NCBI GenBank assembly: GCA_038503075.1
Contig: JBCAML010000014.1
Span: 124,001 to 188,000 of the forward strand
Length of the DNA: 64,000 nt
Reading direction: 5' to 3'
Source of the DNA: Gyromitra esculenta
Taxonomy: Eukaryota; Ascomycota; Pezizomycetes; Pezizales; Discinaceae
Part shown: positions 55,340 to 64,000 of the stretch, in pieces
How the letters are laid out: each line of letters opens with the position of its first letter
Position numbering within the stretch: position 1 is the stretch's first letter
Notes under the pieces: model-generated
Database searches by the model: none
Told to the model about the DNA's origin: nothing
The model's input: only the letters and a program-made list of their open reading frames with translations
Program-made: the position numbers and the translations under genes

Positions 55340-57074
55340 ATGGAAACACCCATAGACACCCCCGAACAAAGCCAGGAGACATCCACCGAAGCCCCAGAAG
55401 CTCTCCCAGAGCCTGGTCCTTACGAGCTCTACATTCAAGGCCTTCTGATGCACTGGCCGTACCTCCGCGTTGTGATAGATTTCATGTCAGCGAACCTCAA
55501 AGACACACCAACCCCGTTTGCGAAACGGATGTTCAAGACCGACGTCCGGGTTATCGACGTAGTCAACGAGAGCAAGTATGAGCAGTATCGCGGCACCTAT
55601 ACAGTCACCACACTCGAGGACATCCAGTTCAGCGACCTCACAGAGTTCCAAAAGTTTCTAAAGAAGCCTCGAAACGAAGCCTCGAGAACAGTCACTGTAA
55701 GGTTCATCATGGCTGAGGACCTTTCTGCGGGACTTATAGAGACCTTGGGGAGCACGTTTAATCTCGACCCTGATTTTTTTGCGCAGCATCTGGGCGAATG
55801 GTTAAGATATTATAAAGGTTATTTCTCAGATACTTCCGAGAGGGCTGGATATGTTCCTCGTCCCCACAATTCTATCATTCGGGCCCAAACATTTCAGCAC
55901 TATATGTTCCAGCGCGTGTATGAATGGCAAGGGGAGGATTGGATCAAGAAGACTAGTTTGGCGAATTCTAATTTATGGCGGCCACATATTTCTCGGGGTA
56001 TCAAGCAGGAGGTGTTTGTTGATGAGAGGTTTTCAACTACTAGTGTTGGTGTTGGTGGTTGGACGGGTAAGTGGCTTTGATCGTCTTGTATCCGGTATGT
56101 GTGAAAGGGCTTATGTAGAGATATGGATTTGCTTAGCAATTTATCTTTTCGATCCGTTACTCCAACTTCTAACCCCTCGACTGTATGGGGGCATGCCAAA
56201 CTTCCGGACCAAGCCGCTCTTCGTGCCACAACCGAACCAGACACCCGTCCCTGCAGAATCAAGTCAGAAGCTGTTTCAGCCAGATGATTCGATATTTCCC
56301 TTTCCACTTGGGCCCGGGCCGCCACGATACTCCTATAAGTCTCTAAGGGATGAGACCGCGAATTACGTTTTGCGGATGCAGGTGTCAACTCTGGCGTCAT
56401 TATCCAGTTATGGCCATGGTCACGAGCCCTTAAGATTACCATTCCAGGTTATACTCTCATCATGGGCTCTGGTGGCTAGCGTACTCAATCGTAAAATGGA
56501 GGAGCTGGAGGAACTCGAAGAGCATATAGCCGTCGATACCAAGATAGATTTAACATCAAATCCAGATATACCTATCCGTTTCGTCACGCTCCGCAAACAT
56601 GCTAGAGGATTTGCCCAGGCCCTTGAATGCACAGTATTCAATTTTGGGAACTATTCGCAACAGTATTTTAACATCTCCGGTCTCCAACAGGATGCGCAGC
56701 TGTTAATCACGGAATTCACGAAAATGGCTACGAGGGGGAATTTCAACGCACCGAAGCTTCATACTAAGGGCCCTGTCGGAGAAACAAAAGAGACACCCAC
56801 AAATGAGGAGACTATCAAACAAGAGAGTACTTTTACACGAGAGAAAGCCTCGGTAAAGGCTGAGGCTGTGAGACGGCTGGCAATTCTGGCGGCTGTGTTT
56901 GTGTTTCTGCCGATAACCTCGATTGCGACGGTACTTAGTGTCTGGCCTTGGATGAAATGGTGTATTTTTGTGGGGCTAAGCCTCCCGATTCTTATTTTAA
57001 CGCACTTAGTTTCGAAGGAATTCAAGGGATTGCGTATACATGTGACGTATGTCCCCACCAAGCTCCGCTCATAA
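55340..57074 (+). CDS. CorA-like membrane protein
   Basis: Exons are 55340-56066 and 56119-57074 (560 aa). I prefer the ATG at 55340 (METPIDTPEQSQ); the open frame extends upstream into the hairpin repeat and that part looks non-coding. The cytosolic region includes VTVRFIMAEDLSAGLIETLG and FNLDPDFFAQHLGEWLRY. This is characteristic of fungal proteins annotated as CorA-like Mg2+ transporters and occupies the place of the CorA alpha/beta domain. A long helical stretch follows, containing RKMEELEELEEHI. Two C-terminal membrane helices (RRLAILAAVFVFLPITSIAT and WCIFVGLSLPILILTHLV, about 490-545) fit the CorA fold. I do not see the GMN filter motif after the first helix; the equivalent position reads VLSVWPW. 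Mg2+ transport is therefore uncertain. Confidence 0.78.
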
Positions 57075-58634
57075 ACTTACACATCATACTCAAGGGTTAT
57101 AAATTTAGATGGGACAAGATCGAGAAGAACCCCGTCATCTTACAACAACCCATCGCGTTATCAGAAAGACACGAGAAAACGGAGATACCTCCACCTCTAG
57201 GTAATCGCTTAGATACTGCTGCTAAATAGCTCACCGGATTGGATGATAGTATGATGGAATAAGACGAAAACTGGGGATTGTGAAAATGTTGTGTAAAGGT
57301 TCTCAGTCTGAAAATATGATTTCTAGCCATCAGCTCTGCCTTCTTGACTCACGGTTATCTGAAACCGCTAAACTATAATTAATTGTGGCTTTTGTCAGCT
57401 ACAAGCAAATAAACTGATTATCAGTAGTTCAGGAACCAGGTGATCTATAGAAATACTGATTGGCTAGCAGTATCGCAATTGTACAAATGAGTTTTAGCAG
57501 CTACCTTGTGCGTTATAATAATCTTGAATATTTACGCGGCAAATCTTCTGGCAATATCTCTACAACTATTTTTACAGATCTACGATAATCAGGACTTGGA
57601 TTTGGGGTTTTAAACTACAACGAGACGCTTGAAAGCAGGGATACTTATTTCGGTCTTCATCCAGGAGGTTTATGGAGACCAAAAATTCGATGCTTGGCAT
57701 CTAGATGTTTCAAAGGGTTTACTAAAGGGTGTGTAATTATAAGTTTATATAGCCTTAGTTTATCGTAGATCAAGATAGGCCAGGTATTGGCATTGACAAA
57801 TATTCGAATTTAGAGGCCTAGGTATACATGATATTGATCCATTCCGCCACGCTACCCCATTTTTCCGCGATCTTCACCGAGTTTTGTATTATAGTTTTGT
57901 GTGGGAATTGTTTCGACAGAGTGCTAGGGCTAGATGGTGCAAAAAATTCAAATAGTCATGAATCGAGCACTGTAATCTAGACTGATTCTAAACTCAGCTA
58001 GCAAATTTTAAATTGGTCTGGAATCCCAAGTACTCGTGTCAGGGTTAAAACATTGAGACTTGATAGGAGATGTATACGTTTTGGTCTGTTCAATGTGCCA
58101 ATACTATCGCACTTGGGCTTGCTATTTCTTCGGTTGAAACGAGGTTGAGATCGTTTCGAACTTCTATGACATCAGTCTCATTGGTGGCTATATTGGGAGG
58201 AGGCTACCTACGCGCAGTTTTTCGATTCATAGGTACCTACATCAAACATCCTGACTGGGAACAGATCAAGGAGAATTGGGACTGGGAATGGGAGTAGCAG
58301 TTCTTTTGTGAATCGTTTTAGAAAGGCTAATTAGTAGCAAAATATCTTGAGGCCGAAGGAATAGGAACTCGAGAACTGGGTCACCATCATAGCCTATCAC
58401 TCAGCTTCTTGAACGAAAGCAAAGCGATCATAAGGCAGCAATTTCTCCCACATGAGTGTTGAAGGGATACTATTAACCTAAATGATTTGTAATCAGATTC
58501 GGAACATCTTTTTTTGGGTGCGACGGGGCGCGCCGAAACGCAGCGAACTTGAACAGCCATCTAAATCGAAATAAATCGTGCAATATGGTTAACTAGAGAA
58601 ACATCGGGTCGAATTAGCAAAAACAAACATATTA
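57075..58634. other. 1.56-kb intergenic
   Basis: AT-rich. A 75-codon ORF at 58070-58297 ends with an acidic, Trp-rich tail, but nothing else supports it. Nothing else recognised. Confidence 0.4.
58619..58623 (-). terminator. pol III T-run of tRNA-Arg
   Basis: AAAAA on the plus strand is TTTTT on the transcribed strand, about 12 nt past the tRNA-Arg 3' end. Confidence 0.7.
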
Positions 58635-58706
58635 CGACCCCGATGGGACTCGAACCCACAATCTTTGCCACCGGAAAGCAACGCGTTACCATTACGCTAC
58701 GAAGCC
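58635..58706 (-). tRNA. tRNA-Arg (anticodon CCG)
   Basis: On the minus strand a full cloverleaf forms over 72 nt. The acceptor stem GGCTTCG pairs with CGGGGTC (with three G-U pairs) and a G discriminator. The D arm is GCGTAATGGTAACGC. The anticodon stem TTGCT/GGCAA closes loop TTCCGGT, placing CCG at 34-36. The T arm is GTGGGTTCGAGTCCCAT. There is no intron. A T5 run follows. CCG decodes CGG arginine codons. Confidence 0.93.
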
Positions 58707-60274
58707 TGTTGAATTATCTAAACAACGGAAAAATATTTCTTAGCCCGTAGTCAGGATCTTTAGTGGGTGTTGCAACGCCGGCCGTAACAGCTAAATGTTA
58801 CATCTGTTTCGAAAAATATACTCGGTAGGCTAGTATCCAGAATTTCCTGTGCTTGCAGTGAGTTTCTATTTAAGGGAACTATCTGTGTACGTGGGAAACC
58901 CGCCCCAGACATATAGGATATGCTACATGTATCGGGGCTTGATAGAACCGATATGAAAAAGGAGATGCGCTATAGCGGTATTCTTGGTCTGTGGGTATAT
59001 TTTTTTGGAGAGGTTATCCTCACCGGACGTGTAGGCTAGGTTCGCTTGAGGATAAGTTGAAGTGCTGATATTGCAATAGGGTTGAGGCGCACGAGCGGAA
59101 ACTATAAAGTATGTTTCATTATTACAAAATATCACTCGTATTTTACAAGGGTGTTTTCGGGGAAGACATTTTGGTCTAGATGGGCTCTGTGCATGATATA
59201 AGGCCTATAAAGTGAAGCCATGGGAAAAAGGTTTATTAAGAAGTCAGCAAGGTCCGACGGGAGATTAGAATATTGCCGAATCGCTATAATGGATATAGAT
59301 TTGATGCGCTGTCATATCTTAAGAGCGATAGATAGATAGATAGATTAATCATACACGCACCCATATCTTAAGAGCGAGCGATTGGCTTATATTTGTCAAA
59401 ATTCATTTGCATCCCTTGATAGATGAGCATCTATGTACTTGAGTTTAAGGGAAAGTTTGATGACAGATGGCGATACAATTAAGAGATATTGATTTTTCTT
59501 CTGCTCTGCAACTCCCCGAGAGGCCTGATAAAAATGCCTAATAAATCAAGAAAGCAGTTTATGCAACATCAAACTAAATTAATTGGAAAAAGTATGGAAT
59601 GCAAATGAGCTTGAATCCCTGCGCCGAGTACCGTTGCATTTCGCGGTTAGGCCTCGATGTCTAATGTAAAGTGGGGAGGGAAAAGTCCGCATGAAAAGTC
59701 TCAGATTCTTGGCGTTTGGCCAATAGCCAGAACCAATGTCCTCTGATTTTAAGTTTACGCCTGGGTTGAGTCAACTATACCAATAAAAAGCTCGGGTGAA
59801 GCCATCCGAAACATCTTTTATGCGGACTCTCTCTTTCCACTCTACTTACATTAGACCTCTGAAGTTACCCTGTATTTGCTGTTACCCTGCCTTCAGCTTT
59901 CACAAGACAGCACCTGCCGAATCTGTTCTCTTAAGTCACTACTGCGGTGCTAGAAAGTGGGGTGTTTTTGATATTGTATTGTTAGAAAGTGTGGGAATAA
60001 GTCAGGATGACTACCTTATTACCTTTGAGAACTCTGTAGCACTACTGATTTACTTCCTCATTCATGAGAATAATGTACGAATACCGTACCAATTTCACCC
60101 CTTTCCCGGGGTTGTAGTAATGATGTTGAGGGGATATGATTGTTGAAAGGTCGGAGAAGGTACACCATAGTTCATCATATTTACCCCTACACCCGTAGTA
60201 CATTCATATTCTGTCAGCGTAGGTAGAGTACCTGACACAGTGAAGCAATAAGATGTGGCAAAAAAGTAAATTGA
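58707..60274. other. 1.57-kb intergenic
   Basis: No gene recognised. It contains a TACATGTA octamer at 58924-58931, a (GATA)n tract at 59330-59345 and a nearby direct repeat of catatcttaagagcga (about 59311 and 59362). The 116-codon ORF at 59796-60146 has no domain. Confidence 0.4.
60260..60265 (-). terminator. pol III T-run of 5S rRNA
   Basis: Six A on the plus strand give TTTTTT on the transcribed strand, about 10 nt after the 5S 3' end. Confidence 0.75.
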
Positions 60275-60389
60275 GTTCAGTACCTGGGATTCCCACATGG
60301 TCACCCACTGCAGTACTAACCAGGCGATACGATGCTTGGATATGCCAGAGCGGACGGGATGGCTCATTCTCATCGTTCTATGACCGAAC
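60275..60389 (-). rRNA. 5S ribosomal RNA
   Basis: Read on the minus strand, the sequence has the conserved 5S segments TCCCGTCCGCTC, GGTTAGTACTGCAGTGGG and TGACCATGTGGGAATCCCAG. All helices can be formed: helix I GTTCGGT/ACTGAAC, helix II ACGATG/CATCGT, helix III GCCA/TGGC, and the IV/V arm closed by CCTGG/CCAGG. The 115-nt length is close to the usual 118-120, so the ends may lie a few bases further out. A T6 run follows for pol III termination. Dispersed single 5S genes outside the rDNA array are normal in Pezizomycotina. The intact helices argue for a functional gene rather than a decayed copy. Confidence 0.87.
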
Positions 60390-61261
60390 ACGTTATTTCA
60401 AGCACTCTATGAATTATGAAGAAGTTGTGGTGGTGCTTGTTATGGCCGTGACAATAAAATATGTGTTCTGGTCCATTCCAGAACTCGGAGATCGACCTAG
60501 CCTTTCATGAATGGCCAAGCCTTTTGAAGTGACAGGCTATTGAAGAATTAGTACGGAGTAATAAAAACTTCCAACTTGTCAAAGGCAATGTTAACACATA
60601 GGCTTAGCTAATTGTAAAAGCAACAAGAAACAAACCCATCCCCGCTACTGGACCTAAATTTTTAGGACAATACTAAGCAAAATAGTACCCCAATAGCAAA
60701 TAAATTACTAGGGAAAAAAAATCTTTTTTGTGGATAGACCGACACACAAGGAAGGAAGAGCTCACGGTATTGGTACCGCAAAATCTCATAAAACCTTATG
60801 TGCGATTTCATGAGTGTATTATGGCACGACACTATTCCCCACCAACCTCATTTCTAGCAATAGAAATAGTTGGTGCAATATCGGGGGGTGCGCACTATTC
60901 TGGGGAGATGTTCAGTGGACTAGGTCCCTTTAGAAATAGGTGTGGATTTTGTTGCGCATGGCAGACTCGGCCAATTCCAGATCTTGCAATGTTTTTGAAT
61001 GGGCTAGAAAATTGTTTTATATCTTTCTACTTTTTAACTTTCATCGTATTCCACATCTGTATCTTTAAATGATCACCATCCGTATCGTTGCAGGATTCGA
61101 AAGAAATCCAAAACCTGAAAGGTAAACCCTTATTACCATCCCACTGTAAGAGCTGCTAGGAGAATAAATGTATGCGCTATAAAATAATAAATCTCTAGAA
61201 CAGAATAACGTTTCAACGAACTTTTCAATATTATATTATAACTAACAGCCCATCAATAAGC
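60390..61261. other. intergenic
   Basis: AT-rich flank between the 5S gene and the 3' end of the P450 gene. The 114-codon ORF at 60728-61072 has no recognisable domain. Nothing else seen. Confidence 0.4.
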
Positions 61262-63174
61262 CTACGAATCAATCGGTTTTGCCAAAACTTTTAAACGACC
61301 GACAGTATGAGTGACACCATGATCTTTCCATCTCATCTCCTTCTCCGTGGTCTCAAACAACTCCATGTCAAACTTTGTAAATAAATTCGCAAGCGTCATA
61401 TATAACTCTGCATAAGCCAAACTATGGGAGTACCCGTACATTCGTTAGCAATCCTCCAGGTGCTATCGAGAATAAAAGAAGAAGGGTAGAAATATACTTA
61501 ATTCCCAAGCAACCTCGAGATCCTTTAGAGAAGCTGACGAGCCATTTATCTAGCTCTTTCCCTCCCTGTTCAATCCAACGCTCGGGTCTGAATTTCTCAG
61601 GTTGGGGGAAAATGTCTGGGTTGTTGTGGATGATGTAGTGGCTTACTCCCACGCAAGTGCCGGCTGGAATGAATTGGCCTGTTGAAGGGACATGGGCACC
61701 GCCAGATGGGACGATTCTGGGTATCTTACCTGGGACAGCATGGTTGAGGCGAAGGGTTTCTTTGATTACCGCGCTCTGGAAAATACGGGAGTCATCAACG
61801 ATGATCAAGAATCAGGCAGTTAGGAGGAGGAGAAGGAAGCTTACGAGATAGGGTAAGTTCTCGATAATCTGATACGGTAATCTTCCATCTGTATCTCGTT
61901 CTACAGTAGCTAGCTCCTTGAGAATTTTCTCTTTTATTACTGGGTTATTTATGATATGGTATGTAGCGAATGTCAAGGCAATAGCTGTTGTTTCTGTCCC
62001 TGCGGCTAAGATAATGATGGCTTCATCTACAAGTTCTCGATATCCGGGTACAACGTGACCCTTTGAAGATCCATTTGGATCCAGGAGGGCGTCAAAAACA
62101 GTGTCGTAGTCTTCTTCAGCTCTAGTTCTTAAGGTGCGATCTTCAGATTCGAGGAGTTTCTTGACTATTGTTTCGCATGTCTAGGACAGTCAATATCGAT
62201 CTCATAGAGGTAATAGAAAGGAGGATGTTAGTAGATGGGGTAAATACCCCTGCCAGCTGACTTAGCCCTCCATCAATCCAGATCCCAAGAGGGCTCGGCA
62301 GCGAGTCAGCGATCCATCTGATGGCTGGAATATGCTTGATAAGCCATTGGCGTTCTGCTGATTTCTCTACGCTTCTGACGTGAGCAGAGTTGAAGTCTGG
62401 CTCGTCCAACATGTTGAAGCTGGTGCCGAAAGCGTACTTTGAAATGATGTCGACCGTCATGCAATGGAATGCATCTTGTAGGGGAACAACGCCATTACTC
62501 TCGGCGCACTTGGCAATGTTATAGCAGAGTTTCTCAATGGTTGTATGAAGTATTTTGGATAGTGAGGCGATTGTCCGTTTTGAGAAGAAGGGGTTTAAGA
62601 TTTCTCGCCGTACCCGGTGTTGGTGTGGATTGGTTATGCAAACTGAGGCAGTCTGGAAACCAAGAGTATCATAGAAAGCAGGATCTTTATGAAATCTGGT
62701 GTTTTGTTTGTAGATCCTAAACTTAGGATAATTTTGTGAGATGGGGTTATAGAAATTGGTAGAGGGGATACTAACTCTGAGAAGAACGCGGGATCATTAA
62801 TGTGAAGCTCTCTTGGATTTATTCGTATAACAGGACCTAAATATGGCGCACCTTAGCATTTTGTTCTTTGCACTCCACTTTGTGCAGAATTGAATGGACG
62901 GGTATCGCCTACCGTATTTCTCGTGAAGCCTGGGTAGCTGAAAAACCATTTCCCCATCCTTCACGACGTCATAATAAAACTCCCACCATGAGGTTGCAGC
63001 GGCTAGACGAGGTCCCGGGAACCCTGCTAATGGGTGATAATATAATCTATAAACTACAAGGCTAAAAAAATACGCGGTATAGGCAACTACCAAGGTGCAG
63101 AGAAGAAAGAGGGTTCTGAGATTTGCAATCCCGTGATTTAGTATAGGCTCTGTCATGTTTTCTATCGAAGTCAT
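61262..63174 (-). CDS. cytochrome P450 monooxygenase
   Basis: This is a membrane-anchored, haem-dependent monooxygenase of the microsomal fungal type. I assemble six exons: 63174-62913, 62836-62776, 62716-62248, 62180-61845, 61775-61498 and 61421-61262, giving 521 aa. The N-terminal anchor is LRTLFLLCTLVVAYTAYFFS (about 20-40), followed by the hinge HPLAGFPGPRLAAAT. The I-helix oxygen-binding motif is AAGTETTA (about 325), the K-helix ExxR is KETLR (about 381-385), the PERF-type motif is FRPERW, and the haem-binding loop is FSKGSRGCLGI with the cysteine ligand near 464. The C-terminus NLAYAELYMTLANLFTKFD is typical. Overall it resembles the trichodiene-oxygenase-like group of fungal P450s, but a substrate cannot be assigned and no biosynthetic core gene lies nearby in the window. 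Confidence 0.94.
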
Positions 63175-63765
63175 CGAGGAAGAAAGTACTCTGTGCCAAG
63201 AATTCGGCGAGAATACGGGTTTTGACCCCCCATATATACTTTCAGCTTAGGTGGACTAAAACTTGTTCTGTTGCACCAGTCTCTGATGACCGTAAATGAA
63301 CATCTAATACGTTGTCCCAAATTTGATAGGTTATTAGAGGTGCTTGTAAGGGGCCAATTCGTATTCAGCCCCTCCGCGATCTTGCTGGCTACCCGTCGCC
63401 GGTGATTAGCGGGTTGCAATAGAGGTTGTGATCCCCATCCGGAAACAACACGATGTGCGAGATGTAGGCGTCCGGGATCAAGTTTACCTAGAACAAGAGT
63501 GGTTGGCTAATACCTAGACTGTGTGACCTTTTATACGTGAGTTATTACCTGCCTCAATAGCTACATGTAGTTGTCCCTTGAAACTGTAACTTAAGTTGAC
63601 GTTGTGGAACACACTAACTGCCGGCAACATATATCTCGGGTAACCTCTAAAAGGGTTCAGTCGCTGTGATTCTCCTGAGGATACTCTGGTAGAGGATAAC
63701 TGGCAACCTCCCGAGGGCTGGAGAGCGACACGGGAATTATCATGTAAAATCACTCGTGCAGCCGT
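63175..63765. other. intergenic, divergent promoters
   Basis: 5' flank of the P450 gene and possibly of a plus-strand gene starting at 63766. It contains a TACATGTA octamer at 63562-63569. No gene recognised. Confidence 0.4.
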
Positions 63766-64000
63766 ATGACGATAACCCTAACCCTCGTAAAGCAGTTGGT
63801 AACACAGCAGACTGAGGAACGAGCGCGTCGCCGGCTTGGAAGATATCTCGATCCTTTACCGCCAAATCAAGATCCTATCATTGATTTCACTGGGTTCCAG
63901 AACCTTGTCGTCTTCAGGGTACGCCAGATCCATTCTTTGTAATAGGGACTTGTGGTGAAAACGACTATTAAGGCATACTCTCGGCCAGATTTTTAATCTG
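63766..64000 (+). CDS. possible first exon of a gene cut by the window edge
   Basis: From ATG 63766 an open frame of 51 codons ends at a donor-like AGG|GTACGC at 63919. The peptide has ordinary protein composition (TEERARRRLGRYLDPLPPNQ, then DFTGFQNLVVFR), better than the surrounding AT-rich DNA. No domain can be named on so short a piece. Codons 3-6 come from a CCCTAACCCT telomere-like sequence. It may be a real exon or chance. CDS limits beyond 63918 are unknown. Confidence 0.3.

Noticed and set aside
55030..55386. 118-codon minus-strand ORF through the hairpin repeats
   Set aside because: It is open mostly because it reads the inverted repeats and the antisense of the CorA-like N-terminus. 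The peptide has no features.
58070..58297. 75-codon ORF with acidic Trp-rich tail
   Set aside because: Too short and without start context, homology or structure to separate it from chance.
63771..63784. Chromosome end signalled by CCCTAACCCT
   Set aside because: Fewer than two full repeat units, flanked by ordinary sequence on both sides.
61262..64000. Secondary-metabolite gene cluster around the P450
   Set aside because: No polyketide synthase, peptide synthetase, terpene synthase or cluster regulator is seen. The BBE-type oxidase lies 55 kb away.

Overview
The window looks like nuclear DNA of a filamentous ascomycete (Pezizomycotina). The evidence is many short GT-AG introns (mostly 50-90 nt, with CTAAC/CTRAC-like branch sites close to the 3' splice site), a dispersed 5S rRNA gene and two nuclear tRNA genes with pol III T-runs, and typical fungal families: NACHT-ankyrin, BBE-type FAD oxidoreductase, DOCK-family GEF, P450, type-B carboxylesterase and CorA-like proteins. 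I cannot place it below subphylum. Exon structures were assembled by hand from splice motifs. For every intact multi-exon model the spliced length is a multiple of three, and domain motifs read continuously across the junctions.

Layout. 0.2-1.3 kb: a two-exon hypothetical gene with a threefold internal repeat. 1.65-2.93 kb (-): an F-box/ankyrin gene broken by one -1 frameshift. 4.67-6.73 kb (+): a secreted BBE-type FAD oxidoreductase in seven exons. 7.71-8.92 kb (+): an aquaporin with XIP-like NPL and NPARC motifs. 9.49-14.22 kb (-): a 1383-aa NLR-like protein (fungal STAND N-terminal domain, NACHT, about 17 ankyrin repeats). 14.93-15.00 kb (-): tRNA-Glu(UUC). 15.5-16.1 kb (-): an uncertain hypothetical gene. 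17.5-18.6 kb (+): a D-2-hydroxyacid dehydrogenase. 18.6-22.2 kb: no gene recognised. 22.24-24.15 kb (+): a secreted type-B carboxylesterase. 24.83-27.12 kb (-): a 702-aa multi-pass membrane protein of unknown function. 28.1-28.8 kb: a 671-bp TIR element with TA target duplication (MITE). 29.8-30.2 kb (+): a small membrane protein with two PPxY motifs.

31.7-34.6 kb (-): an 844-aa Q-rich putative regulator. 36.1-39.6 kb (+): a Bdc1/BRD8-like bromodomain protein, a likely NuA4 subunit. 41.6-43.4 kb (-): a Cys-rich and Ser/Thr-rich single-pass surface protein with an in-frame UAG that may lie inside a 57-nt intron. 45.0-51.8 kb (-): a 2210-aa DOCK/Dck1-type GEF. 54.9-55.2 kb: two adjacent hairpin-forming inverted repeats just upstream of a CorA-like membrane protein (55.3-57.1 kb, +). 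58.6 kb (-): tRNA-Arg(CCG). 60.3 kb (-): 5S rRNA. 61.3-63.2 kb (-): a cytochrome P450. 63.77 kb to the edge (+): a possible first exon.

These do not form an obvious pathway or cluster. The mix is housekeeping (bromodomain, DOCK, tRNAs, 5S) and accessory genes (NLR, F-box/ankyrin, oxidoreductases, P450). The most notable unexplained signals are the palindromic octamer TACATGTA, found about twelve times and only in non-coding DNA, the paired hairpins at 55 kb, the UAG-containing 57-nt segment in the Cys-rich gene, and a 25-nt exon that carries the P-loop of the NLR.
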